From positions 1 to 45,253 of the forward strand of contig CAJUQB010000038.1 of assembly GCA_910588285.1 (NCBI GenBank): a DNA stretch of 45,253 nucleotides. Direction: 5' to 3'. The notes under the pieces are model-generated. The model did not search any database. It had not been told where the DNA came from and saw only the letters and a list, made by a program, of their open reading frames with translations. Numbering within the stretch: the stretch's first letter is position 1; each line of letters starts with the position of its first letter. The DNA is from an uncultured Lachnospiraceae bacterium. GTDB lineage: Bacteria > Bacillota > Clostridia > Lachnospirales > Lachnospiraceae. Of this stretch, positions 21,640 through 28,783 are shown piece by piece. A program made the translations under genes and the position numbers.

Positions 21640-22588
21640 CTGTTTTGAAATCAAATTCCTCAAACTTCTCGCAAGTGCGAAAAATAATTCTATTGTTTAC
21701 CCACCGTTGCAGATGTTTCAATCTGTGTCCAGTCGGAATATGCTCCTTGTCATAAAGCATCACATAAGGGTTATAGCCTAAATCTCTTAGCAAATACACC
21801 CTTTCCAAATCCTGCTCGAATGTGGTATCAAAATTGCAAAGCATATACACAGTAAGTTTCCTGTAATCATATCCCGTATATTCCTTAAACATTTTCAGTT
21901 TTGGAACAATCTTTTCTTTGTCCTCATACCTATCCCATGCAAAGTGAATATTCTTCGTCTTGATGCGCTTTATCATTTCGGCTTTTTCTTCCGTCATAAG
22001 GCGAATGTCAACACCTTGCGAAAAATCCACCCATGATTTACTGTCAATAAGCTGTTGGAGAATGTCTTTCCATTCTTTACACGCTATCGGGTTCGGGTCA
22101 AGCAGGACAATGTTTTTCTGTCCTCTCCAAAACTCCGACAAATCAGCGACTTTATAAGCTTTTCGCCCCTCTTTTGCTTCAACGTGGCAAAAATCACACC
22201 CTCTCGGACAACCTCGGCTCATAAAGCCATAGGCAGTATCTTTTGTCAGTTCGGGATATAGGCTGTAATCAGGATAGATATGCTCAACCTCATAGGGAAG
22301 TTGGCTGTCGTTTTCTTTGTGGTAGACCTCTTTCCCATTCACCGACTTGATGCAATATCCGCTACCGCCCCTTATAATTTCCTTTGCATTCACAAAATCC
22401 CAATAATCCGGCGTAAAGCTGAATACCTTTGACATATACACCCTATCAAGCGGCGGATTTGGAAATCCATGCTGTATTGGTATGTACCACTCCACGCTAT
22501 CCCCTTGCTGTTTATGCCATGCAGATAATTTCATCAGTGGCAAATTGGGGAAATTATGACCGTCAACATCTATCAATCCTATTCTCAT
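21635..22588 (-). CDS. Radical SAM protein (accessory cassette)
   Basis: 317 residues from MRIGLIDVDGHNFPNLPL (ATG at 22588 chosen over a GTG three codons upstream). The cluster motif C127-x3-C131-x2-C134 (RGCPRGCDFCHV) would hold a 4Fe-4S cluster that cleaves S-adenosylmethionine. The N-terminus LIDVDGHNFPNLPLMKLSAWHK resembles a reduced B12-binding domain. Substrate unknown; phage copies could modify RNA, protein or a defence target. It has its own promoter (L5) and terminator and is flanked by inverted repeats, so it is a self-contained moron. Confidence 0.88.
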   Translation of the reverse strand: MRIGLIDVDGHNFPNLPLMKLSAWHKQQGDSVEWYIPIQHGFPNPPLDRVYMSKVFSFTPDYWDFVNAKEIIRGGSGYCIKSVNGKEVYHKENDSQLPYEVEHIYPDYSLYPELTKDTAYGFMSRGCPRGCDFCHVEAKEGRKAYKVADLSEFWRGQKNIVLLDPNPIACKEWKDILQQLIDSKSWVDFSQGVDIRLMTEEKAEMIKRIKTKNIHFAWDRYEDKEKIVPKLKMFKEYTGYDYRKLTVYMLCNFDTTFEQDLERVYLLRDLGYNPYVMLYDKEHIPTGHRLKHLQRWVNNRIIFRTCEKFEEFDFKTA

Positions 22589-22613
22589 TTCCTGCACCCC
22601 TTTCCATGTTTCT

Positions 22614-22656
22614 ATTATCGCATGGTTTGATGCAGTCGTTGTACCATTCTAACCGC
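22614..22656 (-). promoter_or_regulatory. Late promoter site L5 (radical-SAM gene)
   Basis: Minus strand GTTAGAATGGTACAA, 22-base spacing, -10 GATAAT at 22614-22619. It is the most diverged upstream element of the family, but spacing is exact. It lies inside the inverted repeats, so it would travel or invert with its gene. Confidence 0.7.
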
Positions 22657-22692
22657 CACAGAAACTTACAAACTATCAGCTATATTCAGTTG
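22657..22692 (-). repeat. Right 36-bp inverted repeat of radical-SAM cassette
   Basis: Reverse complement of this segment reads CAACTGAATATAGCTGATAG and onward, matching 21604-21639 at 32 of 36 positions. It lies upstream of the cassette promoter. Confidence 0.85.
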
Positions 22693-22710
22693 TCAATGTC
22701 CAGTTAATCG

Positions 22711-22737
22711 CAAAAGGACAGAATCCATGTTCTGCCC
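22711..22737 (-). terminator. Terminator after the G/W/C-rich protein gene
   Basis: GGGCAGAA-catgga-TTCTGTCC followed by TTTTG on the minus strand. The first bases (GGGCAG) resemble the other unit-ending terminators. It separates the structural unit from the radical-SAM cassette. Confidence 0.72.
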
Positions 22738-22809
22738 TCCCACGTTGTAATAACGGCTCATGCCGAACATTTCCGATGTTTCACGGAAAAGATACTCTTT
22801 TTTCAGTTT

Positions 22810-23613
22810 TTAGCAGTTGCCACACTGATTGCAGTTACCGCCCCAACTCCAGCCGCCACAGTTATTCTGTGGGAATGTGACCGGAGTATTAGGCTGAACC
22901 ACAACAGCGTTTACCGGGCAGTCGTTGCCAGTCCTGCGCAAGATGTCTGCTCTACTTGCGTCAATCATTGCGCCGATAGTGGCGTTCTGTGCGCTCTGGC
23001 TTGCCTGGAATGCCAGTTTCTGGTTTTCCAGTTCAAGCGCATGAATACGCTCTGCCTGTCTGTTTGCTTCCATCTGGTCAAGTCTTGCAATAACACGGTC
23101 AGTGTCGTTGTGGGTAGACTGGATAATGTCGCAAGTATTCTTTGCGCCGGAATACATCAAGTCCTTAATGTCCCCACGAACATCACAGCAACACTGCTGC
23201 GCATTGAACATCATGGTTGTAAGCTGCTGCATAAGAGCCGCCTGCTGATTGCACCGGGACAATTCAGCCTGCGAGAAGCCCTGCATTACAGTAGTGCCAA
23301 GGTTATTGACTGCACCAGTAACGGCATAAGTGCTGTCACAGATTCCATTGCTGATTCCATCCAGCTTAGAGATGATAGACTGCGTATCAAACCCTCTCTG
23401 CAGGTCTGCCTGTGTCGCAAATCCCATCATTGCGCCGCCAGCACCATTACCGCCAAAGCCACCGCCCCAGCCGCCGAAGCCGCCCCAGCCGAACATGGAG
23501 AACAGGAAGAAAAGTGCAAGCATTCCCATCCAGTCTCCACCCCAGCCGTTGTTGTTTCCGTTGTTGCCGCTAAGCAAAGCAACATCAGAAGCTGATAATC
23601 CGTCCGAATTCAT
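22810..23613 (-). CDS. Gly/Trp/Cys-rich presumptive virion protein
   Basis: 267 residues. Residues about 15-65 are extraordinarily rich in Gly, Trp and Phe with a hydrophobic core (MGMLALFFLFSMFGW), likely membrane-interacting. Residues 65-225 are helical and Gln-rich with several Cys (QQCCCDV, NGICDS). The end is Cys/Gly/Trp-rich (NCGGWSWGGNCNQCGNC). The layout suggests a head-located ejection or membrane-channel protein, which is inference. Good ribosome site (GGAGG). The frame stays open for 36 codons beyond the TAA. Confidence 0.75.
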   Translation of the reverse strand: MNSDGLSASDVALLSGNNGNNNGWGGDWMGMLALFFLFSMFGWGGFGGWGGGFGGNGAGGAMMGFATQADLQRGFDTQSIISKLDGISNGICDSTYAVTGAVNNLGTTVMQGFSQAELSRCNQQAALMQQLTTMMFNAQQCCCDVRGDIKDLMYSGAKNTCDIIQSTHNDTDRVIARLDQMEANRQAERIHALELENQKLAFQASQSAQNATIGAMIDASRADILRRTGNDCPVNAVVVQPNTPVTFPQNNCGGWSWGGNCNQCGNC

Positions 23614-23671
23614 GTAACATATACCTCCATATGTGATTTATTTACAAAACCGCCAAGCGGTTATGTAGCGA

Positions 23672-23917
23672 TTAAAACATTCCCTTAAACAATCCCTGCG
23701 CCATCTGCGCCATTTGGTTCGCCTGTTCAATCTGCTGCTGATTGACCTTTCCAGATCTCAAAAGCTCATTCATTTTATCCTGCGGGTTTACGCCCTGCAT
23801 TTCCTGCCGGAACCGTTTAAATTCATTCATCATCTGGGAGAATTTATTTCCCCCTTGCGCCGGAAGTCCTCCCTGCGCCTGTTTGTTTCCCATCATTCCC
23901 ATTAACGGATTCGCCAT
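23672..23917 (-). CDS. Small Gln/Met-rich phage protein
   Basis: 81 residues: Gly/Met/Gln-rich N-terminus (ANPLMGMMGNKQAQGG), then two helices (NKFSQMMNEFKRFRQEMQG; DKMNELLRSGKVNQQQIEQANQMAQ). Such proteins recur beside the 22810-type gene in clostridial phages; function unknown. Its start (AAGGAGG upstream) overlaps the end of the preceding gene by 74 bases. Confidence 0.75.
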   Translation of the reverse strand: MANPLMGMMGNKQAQGGLPAQGGNKFSQMMNEFKRFRQEMQGVNPQDKMNELLRSGKVNQQQIEQANQMAQMAQGLFKGMF

Positions 23918-24386
23918 TGCTCACAACCTCCTTATTTGCCTTTGTAAGCTGTATTTCCTGTGCATTGGTTAGCTGTTCAATCATTGCTTTTAACTGCTCA
24001 AATTCGCTACGCTGGACGTATTGAGACAGGTCTATTTGTGGTTGCTCTGGCTGTTCCTGTGCAACCTCCTGCACCTCTGCAAATTGAAATATGCGGAAAG
24101 TACAGCTACCGACATTATCAGCAGATTTAACGTAAAAATATGGCTCATTGTTATCCATCATCCAAACGGTCTGCCCCGGCTGTACAATCTGGTTTTTTGC
24201 ACCGTCAATGCCAGACACTCTAATCCAGTCTACGTTCTGCGTGGGCGCCGGTGCGCTCTGCTGTCCCCAGTTACCGCCTTGTGGCTGATTATAAAAGCTC
24301 TGCATGATATTAGCTTTGCGCTGTTCGTATTCCCTTTCCAGCTGCGCCATCTGCTGATTTAACGCCGGATTCATTGTCAATGCCAT
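23844..24386 (-). CDS. Conserved phage protein, possible virion or scaffold role
   Basis: 180 residues from MALTMNPALNQQMAQLEREY (start at 24386 has GGAGG eight bases upstream). N-terminal helix, a central beta module (WIRVSGIDGAKNQIVQPGQTVWMMDNN ... EPYFYVKSAD in part), a helical segment (SQYVQRSEFEQLKAMIEQL) and a disordered tail. No known activity. Part of the set 20640-24386 that always lies among head genes. Confidence 0.72.
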   Translation of the reverse strand: MALTMNPALNQQMAQLEREYEQRKANIMQSFYNQPQGGNWGQQSAPAPTQNVDWIRVSGIDGAKNQIVQPGQTVWMMDNNEPYFYVKSADNVGSCTFRIFQFAEVQEVAQEQPEQPQIDLSQYVQRSEFEQLKAMIEQLTNAQEIQLTKANKEVVSNGESVNGNDGKQTGAGRTSGARGK

Positions 24387-24425
24387 CTGAATGCCCTCCG
24401 ATTTCTTTCTATGGGTAAATTTTCG

Positions 24426-24463
24426 CATAAAAATAGAGGATTTCCCATACTCGGAAAACCCTC
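24426..24463 (-). terminator. Terminator after the HTH gene at 24488
   Basis: GAGGGTTTTCC / GGGAAATCCTC stem followed by TATTTTTATG on the minus strand. No new promoter of the late family is visible before the next gene (24386), so some readthrough is expected. Confidence 0.8.
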
Positions 24464-24487
24464 GTTTATGTTGCGGTTTTTATTCAG

Positions 24488-24760
24488 TTATTCTCCGTAT
24501 TTATCACGATATTTCTTCAAAAATGCTTCTTTAAGCGGCAATACTTTTATAATCTTTTCGGTAACAGATTCAGAAAGCTTGTTGATTTTATTCATGCAAT
24601 AGCCCATTTGCCCGGCAATCTCTTCAAAACTCATTCCGTCGCCTTCGTTCCTTAAATCAAAGAACATGGCTTCATCGGGAGTGAAATTGCATTCGTTTCT
24701 AAATAATTCCAATTCCCGTTTGACAAAACCTTCGACTTCTTTTTCTTTCTTCTTCCTCAT
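24488..24760 (-). CDS. Small sigma-region-4-like HTH protein
   Basis: 90 residues. Residues about 30-75 (EAMFFDLRNEGDGMSFEEIAGQMGYCMNKINKLSE start region) have the spacing of a sigma-70 region 4 or ArpU-type helix-turn-helix: acidic first helix, then SFEEIAGQMG, turn, recognition helix. It could be a regulator of late genes or a DNA-binding virion component. It is placed in the head region and followed by a terminator. Confidence 0.65.
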   Translation of the reverse strand: MRKKKEKEVEGFVKRELELFRNECNFTPDEAMFFDLRNEGDGMSFEEIAGQMGYCMNKINKLSESVTEKIIKVLPLKEAFLKKYRDKYGE

Positions 24761-24783
24761 GCCACCGCTACTTTCTTTTCTTC

Positions 24784-25059
24784 TTAGTTCCCTTCGATTT
24801 TCCGTTCTTCTTCACTCTGACCTTCTGCCCCATTATATACATCACCTCCGACTTCACGGTTAAAGTAATTCTGTCCCTCGCCGTCCTGTGTGACATAATC
24901 ATATGACTGAAAGACATAAATCCATATACCGTTTGTTATAAACAACATAGCCAGCAATACAAATATAGCTATCCACATTGTTCTAAGCTGTTTAACCAAT
25001 GCACCTAACACATCTGTTGCACTGTTTTCTTTTTCCTTCACATTATCCCTATTTTCCAT
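24784..25059 (-). CDS. Single-pass membrane protein
   Basis: 91 residues from MENRDNVKEKENS (GGAGG upstream; the longer frame from 25116 includes it). One transmembrane helix at about 28-50 (MWIAIFVLLAMLFITNGIWIYV) with an acidic C-terminal tail outside or inside the membrane. Function unknown. Confidence 0.65.
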   Translation of the reverse strand: MENRDNVKEKENSATDVLGALVKQLRTMWIAIFVLLAMLFITNGIWIYVFQSYDYVTQDGEGQNYFNREVGGDVYNGAEGQSEEERKIEGN

Positions 25060-25116
25060 TCCCAAACCTCCGCTCTGTATTTTCCTCATTATAGCAATTT
25101 TAGGGAGGGGTTGCAA

Positions 25117-25404
25117 TCAGTCTTTGCAATCTCTGTCAGTAAAAGTGATACATTTCGGGTCAACCTTATGTATTGTGCCGTCCTCATATTCCACAACTCC
25201 ATAAAGTGTAGATACTTGTCCGGCGGTTGTTCCAATCATAAGACCATTCGTCACATAGGATTCATGCGCCCATGTATGGAAATATCCTTTGCGGGTTTCT
25301 GCTTCGCTCACAATCCTTGTTTGAATCACTGAATTTCCGGCCGTTCTGTATCTCTCTGTAACTTCTGGAATATTGACTATACAAGGTCTTAAATCTTCTT
25401 TCAT
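25117..25404 (-). CDS. Hypothetical phage protein
   Basis: 95 residues from MKEDLRPCIVNIPEVTERYR, start at 25404 with AAGGGG upstream. Contains RGYFHTWAHESYV-like aromatic centre (KGYFHTWAHESYVTNG) and a short beta domain VVEYEDGTIHKVDPKCITFTD. No function recognised. Coupled to the protease-like gene two bases upstream. Confidence 0.65.
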   Translation of the reverse strand: MKEDLRPCIVNIPEVTERYRTAGNSVIQTRIVSEAETRKGYFHTWAHESYVTNGLMIGTTAGQVSTLYGVVEYEDGTIHKVDPKCITFTDRDCKD

Positions 25405-25406
25405 GC

Positions 25407-25775
25407 CTATCCCCTTTCCCAAAAATAAATCACGCTCTTCCCAGACGAATCCCAAGTATCATAGAACAGACCGTCCACCACCGTCACCACATGCCCGTCA
25501 AGCCCAAGAACATATGTACCATGTGGGAAGTTGCAGCAGAATTTGTAAACGTCCATAGGATAGTCAGGTTCATACCGCACAAAGCCGTGCCTACCTAAAT
25601 ATTCTCCCCATACTTTATTGGCTGATATTACATCTTTTTGGTTAAATGCTATGTCTGCCAAATCGCAAAATACAATATTCCAGCTCCGATCCATAGCCTT
25701 GCAGCACGCACGGATGGCGCAGTCGCCGACACGCCTGTCCTTGGGGTTTGGGTTGTATTTAATCCATCTGTCCAT
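25407..25775 (-). CDS. Papain/C39-like cysteine peptidase fold protein
   Basis: 122 residues with a plausible Cys-His-Asp triad: C19 in RRVGDCAIRACCKAM at the start of a helix, H95 in GLDGHVVTVVDG, and D106 in LFYDTWDSS. This order and spacing are those of minimal papain-like or C39-like domains. It is common in Firmicutes phages, and its target is unknown. A role in processing a virion or host protein is possible. The start overlaps the end of the DUF551 gene. Confidence 0.72.
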   Translation of the reverse strand: MDRWIKYNPNPKDRRVGDCAIRACCKAMDRSWNIVFCDLADIAFNQKDVISANKVWGEYLGRHGFVRYEPDYPMDVYKFCCNFPHGTYVLGLDGHVVTVVDGLFYDTWDSSGKSVIYFWERG

Positions 25776-26160
25776 GATACGCCTCCGGTAATGGTTGCCA
25801 TGCGATAACCTTAAATTTTACCCCTCTTTGTCCGCCGTTCCATTTTCCATCAACAGTATGTAATGTTTTTGTCTTTCTTTTTCCGTTCTCAAATTCCACT
25901 GTGACATTTACATCATCTGAAATTTTCTCAAACATTGCACTATCCCACTTTTCAGTACCTTTAAACTTTGCGAACATACTGTCGTGTTCCTCCGGCAACC
26001 GCTCTCTGCATGGAATCCAGCCGCCATTTTTTAACTTTTCTGATAATTCCTCTATGGTATTGGCTGCATTTCCAAAGATAGGAGATAAATTTCCGTCAAT
26101 CCTATCTCCCTTAAAAATCCTTTCGTAATTCCTTAATTCTTTTATTTGTTCACTAATCAT
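25759..26160 (-). CDS. DUF551-containing protein
   Basis: 133 residues. Helical N-terminus (QIKELRNYERIFKGD), then the DUF551 signature GGWIPCRERLPEEHDSMF and a C-terminal AWQPLPEAY. DUF551 proteins are frequent in phages and have no established function. First gene after promoter site L6. Confidence 0.8.
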   Translation of the reverse strand: MISEQIKELRNYERIFKGDRIDGNLSPIFGNAANTIEELSEKLKNGGWIPCRERLPEEHDSMFAKFKGTEKWDSAMFEKISDDVNVTVEFENGKRKTKTLHTVDGKWNGGQRGVKFKVIAWQPLPEAYHGQMD

Positions 26161-26180
26161 CTTCCCTACCTCCTACCACA

Positions 26181-26219
26181 ATTTTACAACAGATTCGGGC
26201 GGGAGCTGTACCAATTATT
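26181..26219 (-). promoter_or_regulatory. Late promoter site L6
   Basis: Minus strand GAATAATTGGTACAG, 22-base spacing, -10 TAAAAT at 26181-26186. The TAA within the motif is also the stop codon of the 26215 gene. It drives the 25.1-26.2 kb genes and possibly those beyond. Confidence 0.75.
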
Positions 26220-26493
26220 CAGCGGTATAGTTATAAAATTTTAAGACATGTTGCCATACTTTATTTTTGACTGCATCGTTACTTAACTTATCATACTCTT
26301 TGCAAGAAAATGGCTTATCTTCCAAAATCAACAATATCTCCGTCCAGCACAGTCCCCCACGCTCTGCCAATCTTTTCAATGTTTGTCCGTGATTTTCTAT
26401 CGCTCTTTTCTCATGCGGTATAAGAACCTCATGAGGTATGTATTCTTGTGGTTTTGTTCCGATAACCGGATATTTCCCGTTGACAATATTCAT
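26215..26493 (-). CDS. Conserved phage protein of unknown function
   Basis: 92 residues including IPHEVLIPHEKRAIENHGQTLKRLAERGGLCWTEILLILED, a segment I recognise as recurrent in Firmicutes phages next to minor capsid genes. Its start overlaps the minor capsid gene stop (ATGA), so it is coupled. Function unknown. Confidence 0.75.
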   Translation of the reverse strand: MNIVNGKYPVIGTKPQEYIPHEVLIPHEKRAIENHGQTLKRLAERGGLCWTEILLILEDKPFSCKEYDKLSNDAVKNKVWQHVLKFYNYTAE

Positions 26494-27749
26494 TCTTCCC
26501 TCTCCTTTTTATATCTCCTTGCGCCCTGATTCGCTTGCTTTGTCTGCTCCCTGCTAAAGTCAGCTACTTTTATGCGATCATACTGCGGTTGTAAATCGTT
26601 TGCCTTGCAGAAATCATTGTAAGCCTTGTTTTTCTGTGTCAGTTGGTAGGCCATGCGGTCATAATCCCTCTGCAATATCTCCTTAACGTCCGTTTCTGCC
26701 ACTCCTGCTATTTCCTGCTCCTTGACAATGAGTTTGCGTTTCCATGCCCGCAGACTCCGCTCCATAGCACGCTGTTTCTGCTGAAGCTCATAGCGTTTTT
26801 TGTTTTCCTCGCTGTCTATTTTCAGATTTCCGCTTTCGCCCACATAGGGATTGCGCAAGCGCGGATCCCAGGGCTTGTGTGAGTGGCGGCAGTTATAACC
26901 ATGCAAGCCAAGCGGATTTTTAACGGATCCGGATCCGCTTTGTGGGTCTATGGCATATCCAGTAGAATCCAGCAAATTAGGATAACCCTTTTCGGATCCT
27001 CTTATCCGGTAAACTTTCCCTTGCCAGTCTGCATGAGAAGCAAGAGCCGGCTGTCCTTTTTGCGCCACTCTCGCCCCCAAATGTGCCGATACAAGGACAT
27101 ACTCAATTCCACCCTCAACTATGTACTGATTCGTCACCTGCGCCGCCGTCTGATTCATTGATGTGACAACACACAATCTAACCGCCGCTTCCAGTGTCCG
27201 GCGTGTGCCGCTAGGATAGTCCACATAGATTCCACGTCCTGCATATCTATCCAAAATATCACACACCGCCGCCGAATAGCTTTGCACGCCTGCCGCTACC
27301 CTCAAATCAGCTTCATCAAGCATATTGATAAGGTCAATCTGTGACTGATTCATGGTCGTACGTGTGAGGTTTGTCAGTTCCCCAAGGCTTTTCTTAAATT
27401 CAGCATCCATAACACGGATTACAACGGCATTTTTAAGCGGATTGGATAATTCTATGCCTAACTGCCCTAAAGTGGCTCTATCGTCCTCCCACGATGTCAA
27501 AACGGCATCTTGCAGGAGGGAACGAAGTTCTTTTTGTGTCAGTCCTGTCAGCTTCTGCAGTTTCTGCTTAATTGCCGCCTGGCTCTCGCCCATCTGCTGC
27601 AATTTCCAAATAAGCCGGTCGGCGGTGGCGGTCATTTCTCCGGCAGATAGTAGGCGGCGCGTGATGTCTTTGAGGATAAAGTTTTCAAGTTGGCGGTAGA
27701 GTTCAAGTAGTCTGTCCTCTTTGTTGGTGAAGTAGTCGGGACTAAGCAT
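26490..27749 (-). CDS. Minor capsid protein (Phage_min_cap2)
   Basis: 419 residues of the phage minor capsid protein 2 family, which takes the place of SPP1 gp7 / Mu gpF. N-terminal helices, a central conserved block (VVTSMNQTAAQVTNQYIVEGG, ASHADWQGKVYRIRG) and the family HxxCRH-like motif HGYNCRHSHKPW around residue 290. The C-terminus is a long charged helix. It probably sits inside the head next to the portal. Confidence 0.9.
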   Translation of the reverse strand: MLSPDYFTNKEDRLLELYRQLENFILKDITRRLLSAGEMTATADRLIWKLQQMGESQAAIKQKLQKLTGLTQKELRSLLQDAVLTSWEDDRATLGQLGIELSNPLKNAVVIRVMDAEFKKSLGELTNLTRTTMNQSQIDLINMLDEADLRVAAGVQSYSAAVCDILDRYAGRGIYVDYPSGTRRTLEAAVRLCVVTSMNQTAAQVTNQYIVEGGIEYVLVSAHLGARVAQKGQPALASHADWQGKVYRIRGSEKGYPNLLDSTGYAIDPQSGSGSVKNPLGLHGYNCRHSHKPWDPRLRNPYVGESGNLKIDSEENKKRYELQQKQRAMERSLRAWKRKLIVKEQEIAGVAETDVKEILQRDYDRMAYQLTQKNKAYNDFCKANDLQPQYDRIKVADFSREQTKQANQGARRYKKEREE

Positions 27750-28122
27750 TATCTTCTACCAAATCGGGATTGTCATAAATATTTCCGATAACCTCAAAAC
27801 ATTCGCTGTCGCAACTTCCGAGTTCATATCTCGAACGCTTTCCTTTTAGAAAATAGTTGCACCCTTTCTTGCAGAAAACAGCTATATCGTTTTCGCATTT
27901 TGGAAGCCTTACAATATCCCCCTCATATATATCTTTTCCATTTTTATCCCTAATCTCCATAAGCTGTCCTATAGTTCTTGGGTCTATCTCATGTACGGTT
28001 GTAGAAAGATTATCTTCAATCTTGCATATATTGACTTTTCCAAGTATAGTATATCGGCTCAAATCGCCTATTACCCATTGTCCATCTGATTTTCTTTTCC
28101 CTCTAAACAAAATTCTTCTCAT
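27742..28122 (-). CDS. YopX family protein
   Basis: 126 residues with the YopX signature: start RRILFRGKRKSDGQWVIGDL, then IDPRTIGQLMEIRDKNGKDIYEGDIVRL. Widespread in Gram-positive phages, structure known as a beta oligomer, function unknown. It is inserted between two minor capsid genes, and its ribosome site is strong (AAGGAG). Confidence 0.92.
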   Translation of the reverse strand: MRRILFRGKRKSDGQWVIGDLSRYTILGKVNICKIEDNLSTTVHEIDPRTIGQLMEIRDKNGKDIYEGDIVRLPKCENDIAVFCKKGCNYFLKGKRSRYELGSCDSECFEVIGNIYDNPDLVEDNA

Positions 28123-28126
28123 TCCC

Positions 28127-28558
28127 CTACTCCTTTCCTGCTGTCCTCTTGACTAAATCTATCCATTCCTGCTTGTGCTGCTGCTTTGCCTTTTCAAACC
28201 AATGGTCGCCCGTTCCCTCTGTGTGGTATGTAAGTGGTCGCCCTGTCGGGTGCTTCTTCGGTGGAGAGTACCAGCCTGTTATATTACCTCCTGCATCTCT
28301 TATGGGGATATTCGGGCCATATACGATACCCTCATACATATAATGTGCATACGGCGTGTTATACTCAATCTCGCCGCCGTATATCCCTTGTGGATAGTTC
28401 ACGCTATTTCGCAGTGCGCCCTGCTGAAATGGTATCAGAGGGTCGCAGTCTGCTACCACTTGCATATTCAGCAGCTTCTGCGCTTCTTTCAGATTGCGGT
28501 CTATCCGCTTCGTGTCGATATTTATATCAACATTCCCTATGTGCTGTCTGATTCTCAT
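28127..28558 (-). CDS. Minor capsid protein (Minor_capsid_2 / gp10-like)
   Basis: 143 residues with the family markers PLIPFQQGALRNSV, ITGWYSPPKKHPTGRPLTYH and the C-terminal EKAKQQHKQEWIDLVKR. Similar proteins are head-tail joining or minor capsid components. Here it precedes the capsid genes by several kb, an unusual position compared with phages that keep it between capsid and tail genes. Confidence 0.82.
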   Translation of the reverse strand: MRIRQHIGNVDINIDTKRIDRNLKEAQKLLNMQVVADCDPLIPFQQGALRNSVNYPQGIYGGEIEYNTPYAHYMYEGIVYGPNIPIRDAGGNITGWYSPPKKHPTGRPLTYHTEGTGDHWFEKAKQQHKQEWIDLVKRTAGKE

Positions 28559-28570
28559 AAAATCACTCTA

Positions 28571-28780
28571 TTACGCCATATAATAACCTTTGTTCTGCGC
28601 TTCTTCCCATTCATCAACAAAGAATGTGCTTTCTGTATCTTCTTCTCTGCCATAACAATTCACTCTCATTTTTACTTTTACCATTGGTCTGCATGGTGGA
28701 TGTCCAACTTTTTTCTTAAATTCTTCTGTAATATCCTCCATGCTATATACTTCTTTGATATAATGTTCTAATAAATTCAT
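28571..28780 (-). CDS. Hypothetical small protein
   Basis: 69 residues, charged, with a central KMRVNCYGREEDTESTFFVDEWEEAQ. No recognised domain. GGGGAGGAATAAAGA before the ATG comes from the end of the portal gene, so it is translationally coupled to it. Confidence 0.68.
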   Translation of the reverse strand: MNLLEHYIKEVYSMEDITEEFKKKVGHPPCRPMVKVKMRVNCYGREEDTESTFFVDEWEEAQNKGYYMA

Positions 28781-28783
28781 TCT

